DNA of 64,000 bases. Source: Agapetus fuscipes (lineage: Eukaryota > Arthropoda > Insecta > Trichoptera > Glossosomatidae). The stretch covers positions 10,663,960 to 10,727,959 of the forward strand of contig OX637333.1 in the NCBI GenBank assembly GCA_951799405.1, read 5' to 3'. Of the stretch, positions 9,649 to 20,480 are shown piece by piece. The notes under the pieces were generated by a model. That model did not search any database. It saw only the letters and a list, made by a program, of their open reading frames with translations, and had not been told where the DNA came from. Made by a program: the position numbers and the translations under genes. Each line of letters starts with the position of its first letter. The first letter of the stretch is position 1.

Positions 9649-9905
9649 AATCTAATCTAATCTTATCTAAGTTGCAAAAGGTATGTTACATTGGGGATTC
9701 ACATTACATGCATTCTCATTAGCAGACACGTACAAGTTCGCGCTTGCACATGCCGCATGTGAACCTACAACCCAAAAACTCAAATCTCAAATGGACATAC
9801 ACCCTGCAACTCTTGCCGTCCTTCCCTAAAACAGGGGTGACATTGGCAAAGTGAACCATTTTACAGCATGGGTGGTCAGCCGCATAGCAACCTATAAGTC
9901 AAGGA
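9640..9905 (-). repeat. Family A retroposon
   Basis: AATCTAATCTTATCTAAGTTG at the left is the complement of the GATTA tail. It is complete to CATAGCAACCTATAAGTCAA. Confidence 0.85.
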
Positions 9906-10402
9906 ACGTCATCCTGAAAATATAATACCTTAGCATGGCGTCTAAGGTCCACTGTGCGACCAAATTAATGTTCTGAGTCCGTTTATTTTGGCGTTTTTTT
10001 CTGTTGAAAAAATTCTGTTGTAATAATATTCTGTTGACGTTTTGTTTACGATCATGAATGAATGACTCTGCACCGCTCCCTAACAATGAACATACGGAAA
10101 TGTGATGGTGAGATCATTAGCATAATCTCATGTGTGTACAGAAACAATAAAAAAGTGCGTCTTCAGTGATAGCTTTACGGCATGGGATGAGGCTTACAAG
10201 CCCATAAACTGTTAGCCTATTCGTTAATACGCAAACATCACGTAAACAGAAAATATGTATAAAAACTAAAATACTCCTTAGAAATCTTGTTGTATATTCT
10301 ATGCATCTTTCCATTTACGCGATGGTTGAGTTGAAACGTAATGTTTTATACTAGAGGTAGTGTCCCGGGTCAGAGGCTAACACGTGACTGCATCGACATG
10401 GC

Positions 10403-10590
10403 CGTCATCTGTAATCTAAGTTGCAAGGATATATTGTCATTTAAGATTAATATTTAACGCGCGACCATAAGTAGGCGCGTGTAAGTTTGCGTTTATATCA
10501 ACATGCCGATTGTGCACACACAAAAAACAACAAATAATCTAATTTCAAATCAACGTGCACCCTTGATAATGCAACTCTTGATAGATACAG
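10403..10590 (-). repeat. Family A retroposon, 5'-incomplete
   Basis: TGTAATCTAAGTTGCAAGGA begins it. The copy fades before the TTGGTATG end. Confidence 0.6.
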
Positions 10591-10599
10591 GTGTGGCAT

Positions 10600-10705
10600 C
10601 GTTTGTATGTATGTTGTGTGTGTGTATGTATTTATGTATATGTGTTTATGTGTGTATCTATATGTATATGTTGATATATAATTAAAAAAAAATATATATA
10701 TATGT
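10600..10705. repeat. TG/TA-rich simple repeat
   Basis: Degenerate TGTGTATGTATTTATG units are followed by ATATATATATATG and a T run. Confidence 0.7.
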
Positions 10706-10764
10706 ATTTATACAGTACTTTTTTTTTTTTTTTTAACAATAATTATTGTAATACCACGGACCAC

Positions 10765-10978
10765 CCATGTCATTGTGCTTGTAGATCTTGTCCATCCTAA
10801 TCCTAATCCCATCCCATCCTAATCCCATCCTAAGGTTGTCTGTAAGATATCGCCATGTGCGATAAGACCGCCCATTGTACATATGTCTCTTTTTGTTTAT
10901 AATTGTAATGTAATTTATTTGTGGTGTACAATAAAGTTTATTTTCATTTCATTTCATTTCATTTCATTTCATTTCATT
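10765..10978 (+). mobile_element. LINE 3' end (CR1/Jockey-like) with (TTTCA)n tail
   Basis: It carries CCATCCTAATCC-type short repeats, AAGGTTGTCTGTAAGATATC, GCGATAAGACCGCCCATTGT, and AATTTATTTGTGGTGTACAA before AATAAAG and about six TTTCA units. From memory of the family, this layout resembles a LINE 3' untranslated end common in moths and butterflies. No coding part remains. Confidence 0.55.
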
Positions 10979-11157
10979 GGCAAACTTAACCATTTTTAAG
11001 AAAGATAGGTTTATTTGTTACTATGAAGTCTTGGTAAAGGCCTACTCATAGACTTGACGAAGGCTCAGGGTGATAGATAAGGTATTGTTCGTCACTGCAC
11101 GGACAATACGGGGAGAAGCTGCACTGTCTGTGCGCTCGAAATATAATGGACTATAAT

Positions 11158-11387
11158 CAATGATCTAAGCAAAGATATATTGGCATTTAAGGTTTAGACT
11201 CGATGCACGCCCACAGGCATACACTTGCGCTTACACATGCTGCATGTGCAGTTAAAAATATAAAAAAACCTCGCATGAACATACACTTAGTAAATCCTGC
11301 GGCTCTTCCCTGAAACCGGGGATGGGCAAAAGTGAAGTAAGTTGTTACAGCATGTGGGTCAGCCTCATATCAACCTCTATAAGTGAA
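11158..11387 (-). repeat. Family A retroposon
   Basis: AGCAAAGATATATTGGCATT at the left, CACATGCTGCATGTGCAG in the middle, and TCAGCCTCATATCAACCTC at the element 5' end. Confidence 0.8.
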
Positions 11388-11389
11388 AA

Positions 11390-11870
11390 TATAGTGTACC
11401 CAGTACAAATAGGTACATGTTTTATGTTTTCTAATAAGTAAGTAAAATAGCGGTTATATAATATATTCAATTAAATTAGCCATCGTTCTCAATATTCTTC
11501 CGAGTTAGATTCACTATCAAAAGTCAAAACAAAAACACCGCGGGCTCGTCAGTTGGTGCTCACTGCTAACCACGCTAAGGCGGAACGATACAAGCGCGAT
11601 GCTTGTAAAATATTAATTAGGAAAATAAACCTTTCAATGTCTTTAAAAATTAAACTTGTCCGCCACGTAAAACCCAACGCACATTTTCTCGATTTTCTGT
11701 AAAAATGCGTTATTTCCTGCAATTTCCAATAAAAATCTCAATCTCCCATGGGACTCTTTTACAAGATTGTTAACGGTTTCATTGGCAGTCCCACCCTGTT
11801 GGAAAGTTTCTAGATGCATGTGCCAAGATAACTACAGTTGAGGGAGACAGCACAATTTTTTTTTATGTAC
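11390..11870. other. Unassigned stretch
   Basis: The sequence looks unique, with a modestly GC-richer core near 11520-11620. I find no frame or splice pair I would defend. Confidence 0.35.
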
Positions 11871-11871
11871 T

Positions 11872-12116
11872 GTACCCTTAGTACGAGTTGCAAAACTTGA
11901 GAAAAGTAAAGTTTACGGAAAATATTAAAGAGTGATTTCTCCCAAAATCTGCAGTTTTGTTTCTTATACTTTATGGTCTTAGCAAAAGAGTTACAGTGAT
12001 GAAGAAAATCAAGTTCAAACAAACAAAAACGGCAGATTTTGGGGGAAATCACTCTTTAATAATTCCCGTAAACTTTACATTACCTACTCAAGTTTTGCAA
12101 CTCGTACTAAGGGTAC
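11872..12116. mobile_element. Mariner-type MITE (TA flanks), copy 1
   Basis: The two ends are long inverted repeats starting CCCTTAGTACGAGTTGCAAA and its complement, each flanked by TA. Arms of about 90-100 bp include AAAGAGTGATTTC. A second copy in opposite orientation is at 28694-28929. Frames inside are palindrome shadows. Confidence 0.8.
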
Positions 12117-12119
12117 CTA

Positions 12120-12480
12120 CTGATGTCATGGCGCAACATGCTTTAACTCAGAGTTTAACTGTAATAAACTCCGCTAACCTAGACATATTTCAGATAATTT
12201 TAAAGAATCTTTCAAAGATTTAATTAAAGAGTTTCTCCCAGCTTGTTAATGACTGTGTGAGGGAGCACTGTAACTGTAATGAGGGCAACCGATTGTGCAC
12301 AAAAAAATGTTAAAATATAAAATGTAGGTCTGTATTAGTATGGGTTTTTTCTAGCCTAGATGCTTTCAAAGCCTTCACAAAAGCTTCGAAGCCTTAAATG
12401 AGGACGTCCAGCTACAATGTGCGCGAGTCTTGCATGGCTTATTCTGGAGACACGTTTTCATCAAAACCACCAACTGAAAT
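12120..12480. other. Unassigned stretch
   Basis: A short open frame near 12127 (MAQHALTQSLTVINSANLD) ends within 35 codons. No family or splice context supports it. Confidence 0.3.
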
Positions 12481-12484
12481 AGGC

Positions 12485-12750
12485 TCTAATCTAATCTAAT
12501 CTAAGCTGCAAAGATAAATATAATTTAAGATTTATATTAAATGCATTCCCACAAGCAGACATGTATAATTTCGCGCTAACACATGCCGCATGTGGACCTA
12601 CAATAAAAAAACCTAATCTCAAATGAACATAAGCCCTGCAACTCTTGCCGTCCTTCCCTGAAACAGGGGTGACATTGGCAAAGTGAACTATTTTTTTTTT
12701 TTTTTACAGTATGGGTGGTCAGCCGCATACCAACCTATAAGTCAAGGAAC
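12485..12750 (-). repeat. Family A retroposon, full-length
   Basis: CTAATCTAATCTAATCTAAG is the tail. The copy is complete through GGGTGGTCAGCCGCATACCA to AAGTCAAGGAAC. Confidence 0.9.
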
Positions 12751-13435
12751 ATACTGTGAGGGTTTTTCCTCTGTCCTGCTGATTGGCACAATTAATAATG
12801 TAACAGCCACTTTAATATGTTTACTTTTATTCCTTTCACAATGTATACACAATAAACCACAGCACAATAATATTAATTATTCTTAATTACACATGCTTGT
12901 GGCTCTCACGCCAGGCAAGCTTCTTCTCTCCTTTTTCTTTGCATTCTTTTGTTTTCCTTTTTCCATTCAAATTCAAATCTCATGTTCCATTCCACCAAAC
13001 AAACAAATCCATCTCGTTACAATACATGACAAATTACATTTTTTTAAATCCATCTCACTATATCCTCTATTGCAGAGGCTTTTCTTGTGATAATTGCGAA
13101 TGCGATTTTGCAATAATATTCTGTCATTTTATCGATAATTGAGCTTTCATTTCAGATGTTCTGAGTAGTCAGGTTTTACTGTTGTTTCAATTCTTAACTG
13201 TGCTGTTGCTCTCTAAGACAATTACGTGTTGATTAGACACCCGCCCACCTCTTGGTTGCTTCGGAAACCGGAAGTCCGACCACTTCCGTCTGCGCACTCT
13301 TTCGTTCGAAACAATGCGCAAGAAAGGTGGAACAAGGTATTTGCCTTCCGACAGCCAACACTAGCTGCCAAAAGAAAAATACAATATCTTGCCACTATGC
13401 CAAAGGTCTTACTATTAAACAATCAATACTCAAAG

Positions 13436-13588
13436 TTGAAAAAATATGTATTGTTTAGGTTTAATATTGAATACACGCCCACAAACAGACACGTATAAGT
13501 TCGCAGGTACACAAACTTACAACATGAAAACCCAAATTTCAAATAAACACAAGCCTTAAAACTCTTGCCGACCTTCCCTGAAACATTT
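13436..13588 (-). repeat. Family A retroposon, 3' part (interrupted)
   Basis: It runs to CCGACCTTCCCTGAAAC and stops where SINE C begins. The remaining end resumes near 13850. Confidence 0.75.
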
Positions 13589-13599
13589 TTTTTTTGATA

Positions 13600-13848
13600 G
13601 ATTTGAGAAGAGGAATGCAATTCACCTACCTATTCTGCCTGGCCAGAAACAGGTATTAATATCATCAATTAATAATTAATTGTTTATTTTAATGAATTTT
13701 TAATTAATAATTACTCAATAACATCTGTTGAACCAGGGTCAATGTTATGGTCGAATAACCCAGGCGGGGTTCGAACCAACGTTGTTCTATTCCAAACACG
13801 CTAGAAAGATCAGCCCACTTGGCCTCCTCGGCCATAACAGCGACCGCA
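13600..13848 (-). repeat. Family C tRNA-derived SINE inside a family A copy
   Basis: On the minus strand the head has GGCCAAGTGGGCTGATC and a B box GGTTCGAACCCCGCC. The body includes TGCCTGGCCAGAAACAGG (plus strand). Other copies are at 24575, 32830 and 40797. Confidence 0.75.
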
Positions 13849-13849
13849 A

Positions 13850-13917
13850 TGTGAACCATTTTTTTTACAATATCGGTAGTCAGCCTCATACCAAAAAATA
13901 CGTCAAAGAACAACTTA
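13850..13917 (-). repeat. Family A retroposon, 5' part (interrupted)
   Basis: GCAATGTGAACCATTTTTTT, then GTAGTCAGCCTCATACC, continue the copy at 13436-13588. About 18 bp of consensus is missing at the junction. Confidence 0.65.
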
Positions 13918-14134
13918 TGCAAACGACCCGAAACAAATATATCCTATATCCGTTACGACCTACCTCAACACAAATCTCCCTAGTTATAATAAGAAGATGC
14001 TCCGAGTGTAAGTAACTTCATTGTTAACATGTAAGAAATGTTTTAGAAAAGTTTTAAAAAAATTTAGAAAAACGAAATATTTTTAAAAAATAAATATTTT
14101 AGAAAAGTCGTACATTACAAGTTTTCTAAATTCA

Positions 14135-14290
14135 AAGTTGGTAGAGTGTTTGCATTCCATGCCGAGAGCTCGGGATCGAATTCTACCGAGGGTGTTAAAT
14201 AGGTCCCGAAGCTCCACATGCGACCCCTTCGGGGATAACGCAGGCAAGAAGTTACACTATATGTGTAGCTTAGTTGCGTTTTAGTTGCGT
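14135..14290 (+). repeat. Family B SINE, internally deleted
   Basis: The head (TTGGTAGAGTGTTTGCATTC, B box GGGATCGAATTC) joins almost directly to the 3' portion (GCGACCCCTTCGGGGATAAC, then TGTGTAGCTTAGTTGCG). Confidence 0.8.
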
Positions 14291-14309
14291 GTCAAAAATA
14301 ATTTAAACC

Positions 14310-14515
14310 CAAATTCAAATACTGGCAAAGTCTACTCAGCCTTCACAAGAAATAATACAAGGGAGAACCCATTTCAATTGAAGTGATTAGTGTAAAGCCG
14401 GCCCATTGGGCTGTGAAAATAACTAGGTTTCATTTGCGACATGCAACTGCTTCAATAGCAACACGATAAGAAGTTTCATTATATGTGCAGCTTAGTTGCA
14501 TTTGCATTTGTCATA
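14310..14515 (+). repeat. Family B SINE, 5'-truncated
   Basis: It starts inside the body (TACTCAGCCTTCACAAGAAA) and ends TGTGCAGCTTAGTTGCATTT. Confidence 0.75.
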
Positions 14516-14564
14516 AAATTACTTATGCTCATAAAGTCTCGTCATCTCAAAAACTGTTCTTTGA

Positions 14565-14712
14565 TAAAGGCAGATGAATTTTCCTGCCTAGCGAAGAGGA
14601 TATTTTGAAAATTACCTACCTCTATGATATTTTTTTCACTGCCGGGAATCGCACTCACAATCTTCCGATTACGAGTCTGTAGCGTTAAGCACTGCGGGCC
14701 GGTCTACGACTA
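14565..14712 (-). repeat. Family D tRNA-derived SINE, head part
   Basis: The complement of a tRNA-like head: GGGAATCGCACTCACAATC, then CCGATTACGAGTCTGTAGCG. It is preceded by CTGCCTAGCGAAGAGGATAT from the family D body. Confidence 0.65.
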
Positions 14713-14719
14713 AAATAAT

Positions 14720-15255
14720 TGAGAGAGTCTTTGGCTGGCTCTAAATGATATTGAATATTTCTCTTATTATGATAGTTGATGGTCCAACGCTCAAAGCGGC
14801 TGGTCCCAACGCAACGGGTCAAAGTTCGAGGTTGTTCTGCGGCATTTTAAGAGTGGATATATACAATTTATACTTACATTTCCACATGTTAAATATAAAA
14901 TTTTGTATAAGTGTTGTATGCTTAACTCCTGCAAATGCTCAATCTTGAGTGGCATTTTTGCATGAGGTTACTGAAGCATTTATTTATCTATATCTATCTG
15001 TTATCTAACCGCATACTCCATCTTATTCAACAAGAAAAGATGGAGGGCAGTAAAACTCAATCAGGGTTAATCACAACACGCTTGATCCGTTGCTGATCCA
15101 TAGATATCGTTTTTTTGTGTGGAAAATTCCCGTTAGGTTACAGTTGAGCCATGGATTTGCTCTGAGTGAATAACAGCGAATAACATCATGGCTCCAGAAC
15201 CTGCGGCATTGGTTAATATTACCTATAGTCTTAGTACCAATGATATATAAGCAGT
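14720..15255. other. Unassigned stretch
   Basis: No gene or repeat recognised, apart from TATCTATATCTATCTGTTATC simple sequence. Confidence 0.35.
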
Positions 15256-15257
15256 TA

Positions 15258-15336
15258 AGATTAAGGTTCCCTGCAACTTTTACCGCGTTTCCCTGAACCA
15301 GGGGTAACATTTGCAAAGTCAACCATTTTTTTAAAG
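15258..15336 (-). repeat. Family A retroposon, internal fragment
   Basis: CCTGCAACTTTTACCGCGTT, then CCCTGAACCAGGGGTAACAT and AACCATTTTTTTAAAG. Confidence 0.65.
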
Positions 15337-15339
15337 ATA

Positions 15340-16085
15340 TATACATTAGTTTGGTACTGTAAAATCCTGGTAAAGGCTATTCATAGACTTGATGTTGACT
15401 CAGGGTCCTTTCAACATCAGTCATCAAACTTTTAGATATAATTACTTCAACACTATATTTTGGACGAGATGAATTTGGATTATTCAACAATGACTTCAGA
15501 CCTTTCCATAATAACTTTAATGTTGTTTCTGAGGCAAGCTAAATCAACTCTCTTATTTATGTCCTGATTAAAAAATTGCCAGAGGGAAGTTGTTATATTA
15601 TACAAGATAATCTCCGAAAGAGTACTTTTATAAAGCTTGCAGGGATCATAAGCTGTTTCGTAATTTCAAATAAATAATAATAGACTATTAACACAATAAT
15701 TAATAGTTTAAAAGTTGCAGTACAATAATTTCATGCGTGAATGATCGTCTATATAAGGCATTATACAATTAACACATTAAGAACCGACCGCGGGTTTTAC
15801 CGTAATTTGTATTATTTTTAAGTATATTAATATTTTATACATTTTCAATCAGGAAGTGTATTAAATCTATTGTTTGTTATGACATGTGAAGGCACTATTA
15901 TTTTTTCTTATTAATTTCATCTCATCGATCAAAAAATCCGGCATTTTTTTCAGTCTGTTTAAAAACGCATTAACGCCTGTTTTACATTACAATAAATACA
16001 AAAGTATATTAAAGTTATTGTTGTGAAAATGCATAAATAACTTAATATTGAAAATCAAGAACATGAGAATCACGAATATATTATA
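15340..16085. other. Unassigned AT-rich stretch
   Basis: Neither coding sequence nor a repeat family recognised. Confidence 0.35.
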
Positions 16086-16089
16086 AAGC

Positions 16090-16312
16090 ATGCTTCCTCT
16101 TATGTCCTATCAGGATCTACGGTGTAGAAGCTAAAGCGGACATAGGAAGAACCAAAGGACTACTGAGAACATCCGAAAGAAAAATACCTATGTACTTAGA
16201 ATGGCCTGTGGCAGAACAATGCGAACACATATCCGTAATGATCACATAAAAAAGCCTGTGAAATAGAGGACAAAGTGAGATGGAGCAGATCCAGAAGCGT
16301 AATAGGGTAATT
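16090..16312 (+). pseudogene. Non-LTR reverse transcriptase C-terminal fragment
   Basis: The frame reads IYGVEAKADIGRTKGLLRTS, then (shifted) ACGRTMRTHIRNDHIKKP and a WSRSR-like end. This is the segment between the polymerase domain and the C-terminus of arthropod LINE proteins. At least one frameshift is present, and it is cut on both sides. Confidence 0.65.
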
Positions 16313-16747
16313 TCACATATTTCTTTATTTCATAAAATGATAGACTACATTTTAAAAAAAATGCATCTGCGTTTTTAATAAAATATTATCTGGTTTAGTT
16401 TTTAAATTATAGCTCTTTAAAATTCGCGCATTTTCGATTTCCGGTAAAACAGGTCATTTTTTTTATTTAGGCGGATGTGACGGATGTCGATGGATCTTCG
16501 GATCTATGGAGTGTAACGTTAGGCCTTCGAAGACCGACGGATCCATCTACGTCATTTTGACGTCACAGCGTGGCTAGCCGGCCCCGCTGCGTTTTAGCGG
16601 GATTCAAATTCTCGGCATTTTTTTTTTCAATTATCAATCATATCTTTATTTTTACTAGTTAAAAAATATATGGTTGTGATCCTTGAAATGCACTCTACAC
16701 AACCATAGTATTTTAAACCCTTTTCCCCACCACTGCAATTACCCTAT
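16310..16747. mobile_element. MITE candidate with TA flanks
   Basis: TA/GGGTAATT at the left and AATTACCC/TA at the right form short inverted ends with TA on both outer sides. Internal sequence includes a GC-richer palindromic segment (GATGGATCTTCGGATC). Homology between the ends beyond 8 bp is weak. Confidence 0.4.
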
Positions 16748-16949
16748 TCTGCTAAATTGGCGACGAGATAGCGATTCGTGTCCAAAAATAAGGTGTACTG
16801 TTATTTTTTATCTATGAAGTTCTTTCGCAAGCGCTAGCAAGCTCCGAATTGGATTGATATCTTAAGTGTAAGGAATTTAACAGAATAGCGCTTCAGAAGA
16901 CTGTTTTAGAGAGATCATATCTCCAAAATGATTCATAAAAGATTCGCAC

Positions 16950-17260
16950 ACATATACGATGACAATGGGTCGACTCCAAGCTGGAAGAGTACAGGAATCT
17001 GAAAAATGTAAAACTGAGGATGCAGTCTGGTGGAGTAGGAAGAGAAAAGGCTTCTGACGAGACCACGTGTTCAGAATGGATGCAGACCGGATAGAAAATG
17101 CTGCTGCAAAGGAACTGCCAATTGGTTAGAGCCCATCAGGCAGACCCTCGAAGAGGTGGAGGGGCAGCTGGTCTTCAGTGGCACAGGAAGGGACTTCAGA
17201 GACAACAGATCAATAGATCTAAGAAGAGAGGAATAAGAATAATATAGAGTAATCGCAGAC
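16950..17260 (+). pseudogene. Non-LTR retrotransposon C-terminal fragment
   Basis: The plus frame contains DHVFRMDADRIENAAAKEL, then SPSGRPSKRWRGSWSSVAQE and a basic or acidic tail, typical of the end of LINE polyproteins (GRPPKRW block). A stop precedes DHVF. It is of a different subfamily from the 1950 copy. Confidence 0.7.
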
Positions 17261-17417
17261 ACGAAACAAAGTCTAGTGACTTGTGGTTGGTTGCAAATGA
17301 GTTGAAGACAAGTGTTGCCCCTTCTACTTTGCACTGAAGTGCCTGTACGGCATTATGTTGACACAAAGCAAACATATTAGCCACCACCTCTCAGGCTTCC
17401 AATACAACAAGTTGGAC

Positions 17418-17690
17418 CAGTCTATAGTTTAGCGGTTAATGCTGCGGACTCGTAATCCGAACGTCGTGAGTTCGATTCTCAGCGTTTTTTTTTTAAATTT
17501 GATCTTCGCTGGGTTGAAAAATTTATTTGCTTTTTAAACAAAAGACCGAAAGGTCCATCGAGTAATACAGCAAATGGGTCTTGCATTTGGCGCTTTCTAT
17601 AGCGACAACCAAGTTTGCATAGGTCTCTTGAGGTGTGATTTACACAAGAACAGGAGTCACTTAATAAATCATCCTAATATTATTATTATT
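17418..17690 (+). repeat. Family D tRNA-derived SINE, near full length
   Basis: The head TATAGTTTAGCGGTTAATGC, anticodon-like CTCGTAA loop and GAGTTCGATTCTCAGCG are followed by a T run. The body holds TCTTCGCTGGGTTG, a GGTCCATCGAGT segment and CTCTTGAGGTGTGATTTAC. The acceptor stem does not pair, so it is not a functional tRNA gene. Confidence 0.8.
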
Positions 17691-17792
17691 AATTAAATAC
17701 ACTACTTTCTGCCGATCCGGTGCCGGATAGAAAAAACCGGGCAGAATGCGTCTAGGGTGTACCAGTCGTAAGTCTACCAACATTTGCTTGGC

Positions 17793-17850
17793 CAGGGGTC
17801 TCTAAAGTACGGCCCGCGACGGACTTATTGGGATTTAATCACTTGCGCAG
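17793..17850 (+). repeat. hAT-like terminus, orphan
   Basis: CAGGGGTCTCTAAAGTACGG looks like a hAT terminal sequence. I could not find the opposite end or a target duplication. Confidence 0.25.
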
Positions 17851-18082
17851 GAAAGTACAAAATTATTATCTTTTTGGCATTTCAAGGCCATTTCTTAGAT
17901 AGAGCCCGTTTCTTCTCCATCAGCTGTCTCCTGTTGACGATTTGAATTGGACGATAATATTTGAGATTGAGTGCGTTTCAGAAATTTTGCCTTAAGATCC
18001 CGAGACTCTTACTAAAAAACCGTCATCACCCAAGCCAAGAGGTTAATCACTCTAATTTATAAATTGTAACGATGATGACGAT

Positions 18083-18277
18083 GATGAACCGTAAAAAATG
18101 GTTCACTTTGCCAATGTCATCCCTGTGTCAGGGAAGGTCGGCAAAAGTTGTAGGGTTTAAATTCATTTGCGGTTTGGGTTTTATTTGCAAGTACACATTC
18201 AGCATTTGTAAGCGCGAACTACGCGTGTTTGTATGTGGGCATGTATTTGATATGAGCTTTAAATGTTATTATATCTT
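18083..18277 (+). repeat. Family A retroposon, left part (interrupted by foldback)
   Basis: It starts at AACCGTAAAAAATGGTTCAC and runs to TTATTATATCTT. It resumes at 18583 with TATATCTTTGCAACTTAG. Confidence 0.85.
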
Positions 18278-18582
18278 GACAATTATATTAATTTTTAAAA
18301 CTGAACAATTTTAAAACTTAATTTAAATCGGATATTTAACGAACCGTTTAGAGAGAACTTACATCATTCTCGATGAAGGTCATCCTCAGTCGCCGTACAG
18401 AGAGGATGTTCTCCTGAAGACGTCGGCTACGTCGCTGACGAAACGTCGAGAATGATGTAAGTTCTCTCTAAACGGTTCGTTAAATATCCGATTTAAATTA
18501 AGTTTTAAAATTGTTCAGTTTTAAAAATTAATATAATTGTCAAAATGTCAAACATCCGTAATTCTAACTTAAACCTAATTAA
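18278..18582 (+). mobile_element. Foldback element with 97-bp perfect arms and hammerhead-like loop
   Basis: The arms at 18277-18373 and 18446-18542 are exact reverse complements over 97 bases by direct reading. The 72-base loop holds CATCCTC/GAGGATG (stem), CTGAAGA (18414-18420), GTCGGC/GCTGAC (stem) and GAAAC (18440). CGTCGAGAAT then pairs back with ATTCTCGATG. That is the strand order of a hammerhead core, with one extra base before stem II and an imperfect cleavage-site region. TATATCTT occurs on both sides (18270-18277 and 18583-18590), so it appears to be an insertion into a family A copy. Similar cores occur at 4007, 5090, 29940, 38745 and 43915. Penelope-like elements are known to carry hammerhead motifs, so a Penelope-derived terminal repeat is the favoured origin (inference). 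Confidence 0.65.
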
Positions 18583-18615
18583 TATATCTTTGCAACTTAG
18601 ATTATAGATGATCCA
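18583..18615 (+). repeat. Family A retroposon, 3' end (after foldback)
   Basis: TATATCTTTGCAACTTAG, then ATTATAGATGATCC, is the expected family A end. Confidence 0.75.
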
Positions 18616-19245
18616 CAATCTTAGATTAAAGTGGTACTAAAACAAGAAGAAGAAGAATAAGAAACTCAGTATAATCCTACATTCTTAAAATAAATAGATT
18701 ATAATTTTGGGTGTTAAACTAACTAGGCTATTAATTTAACACATGGTTAACTGAGGTGATTTAAAAAACACACTTTAATAACGTTGACCTTTAGGTGGGA
18801 AAATAAGTCTTGCAATTACGTTGCTTAACAATAATTGGGAAGGATAAATAATTAGCTCTAATGCAAACACAACACAGTCTCACAAAAAATATTAAGTAAT
18901 AAATTTAAGGAAAAATGTGAATTAGTCTTTTTTAACCCATAGCAGGGGGTATTTTTTGAGGATTTCTAAACAAAACACATCCTTGGACAACAGTTCCCCG
19001 AGTGCAAGACCGAGTGAGCTCCTCTCGATCGCGTACATCGAAAAAATGTAGGAAAAACCGCTCACTAGGAGTGCCGTCGCATATTTCATACATTTTCGAT
19101 TTACGCAATCGAGGGGAACTCATGTACGTTCTCCTCGTATGTAAATATCTTATACTCGGGATAAAGATCGCAACTCCCGACAGGCAACTCAAAGATTAAT
19201 ACCGTGAAAAGTTGTTTTTTTATATCTAGGAGTTCTGATAAACGC

Positions 19246-19595
19246 ACCTAAGCTGCTCATTTAGTGCAACTTCTTATTGTGCTATCCCTGAAGGTTTCGC
19301 ATGTGGCGTGTGGAGCTTATTTTTATTTTCACAGGTAAGGGCGCGCCTTGAGATGATTAAAGCTTGAGTGCCACTAAATGGCGCTGTATAAAATTATCCA
19401 ATTTTTTTTAAGGGGGCCGTCCTTACGCCAACCACTTTAATTGAAGCAGAGGTTTCCTGCTCTCGATTGGGCAAGTTCTAAATTTTTCTGAAGACTGAGT
19501 AAGCTTTGCTGGTATTTTGAATATGGGATCGAACGGTGGGGTCCTGTGGCGTAGAACCATAACGACTGAACTATCGACCGGACTAATAACGGACT
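19246..19595 (-). repeat. Family B SINE carrying an internal insertion
   Basis: The 3' end complement is at 19246, the tRNA head (complement of CGATAGTTCAGTCG) near 19580. About 65 bp (GCGCCTTGAG to CCAATTTTTTTTA, near 19342-19408) interrupts the body. The same segment occurs near 52985-53050. Confidence 0.75.
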
Positions 19596-19699
19596 TAGAA
19601 CAAAGTTAGCCTATTCCGCAGCAACCCTGCCGTATGACACCACAATTTTGCTGCGTATGTTATTTGTTCTCAGTCAAAAATGGTTATTTATGATGTCAT

Positions 19700-19940
19700 T
19701 AACTTACAGTTTGGTGTGTGACTGACCGCCTATACTGTAAAAAATGGTTCACTTTGCCAATGTCACCTCGATTTAGGGAAGCTCGGCAAGTGTTGCAGGG
19801 ATTTTTTATCATTTGAGATTGGGATTTTATTTTGTTTGTTCATATGCGGCACTTATATGTGCCTGCTTGTATGCCTGTTGTGTGCCTGTTGCATTAAATT
19901 AGAATCTTAAATGTAAGCTATATTTTTGCAACGTAGATTA
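19700..19940 (+). repeat. Family A retroposon
   Basis: AACTTACAGTTTGGTGTGTG, then GGTTCACTTTGCCAATGTCA. The 3' part contains a small duplication (TGCCTGTTGTGTGCCTGTTG) and ends TTGCAACGTAGATTA. Confidence 0.75.
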
Positions 19941-20324
19941 AAGTCAGATGGTTGCTTATGGGTTGTACTTAAATACTGAACATATTTACACGTTAATAAA
20001 ATAAGCAGCGCGTTGTAGCGCATTCACTAACAATTAATAAAATGTGTTTTAATAATGATGCGAGAATAATAGGATCGCGGAAGTGGCACATCAAGGGTCA
20101 TCCATCATCAGAGTCTGGATCTTTTTCAATAACACAACATGCTGTATTAACATCTCTTTAAGGCCATTCGGACGAAGACTGCAGGCGAGTTTTTAAGGAC
20201 AGCTGTAAAGTGGTAAGTTAGTTGTGTTAAGTTTTGGCTCAAACCAAACTTAACACAGCAGATCGTCAATATACATCAAATAAAAATTACTACGGACAGA
20301 CTATCTATAAACTTTGTAACAAAC

Positions 20325-20480
20325 AATACTGTAAAATATATTTGTAAAAAAATAATTGAAATTAAAATTGAATGCATTCCCAAAACCAGACACGTTTCAG
20401 TACTCACTGACTCGTACTTATTAAATAAAATCATACAGTATGTGTGGTCAGCCTCATACCAACCTATAAGTCAAAGAACT
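20325..20480 (-). repeat. Family A retroposon, internally deleted
   Basis: ATGCATTCCCAAAACCAGAC, then TCAGCCTCATACCAACCTAT and AAGTCAAAGAAC, are visible; the middle is lost. Confidence 0.6.

Noticed and set aside
13222..13498. Coding exon on either strand
   Set aside because: Four overlapping frames are open in a short GC-richer patch. None has a good start together with a consistent splice pair.
17418..17490. tRNA-Thr-like gene
   Set aside because: The cloverleaf is incomplete, a T run follows and the SINE D body continues. The same head is repeated at five or more places.
17793..18060. Complete hAT element starting CAGGGGTCTC
   Set aside because: Only one plausible end was found, with no matching terminus or target duplication.
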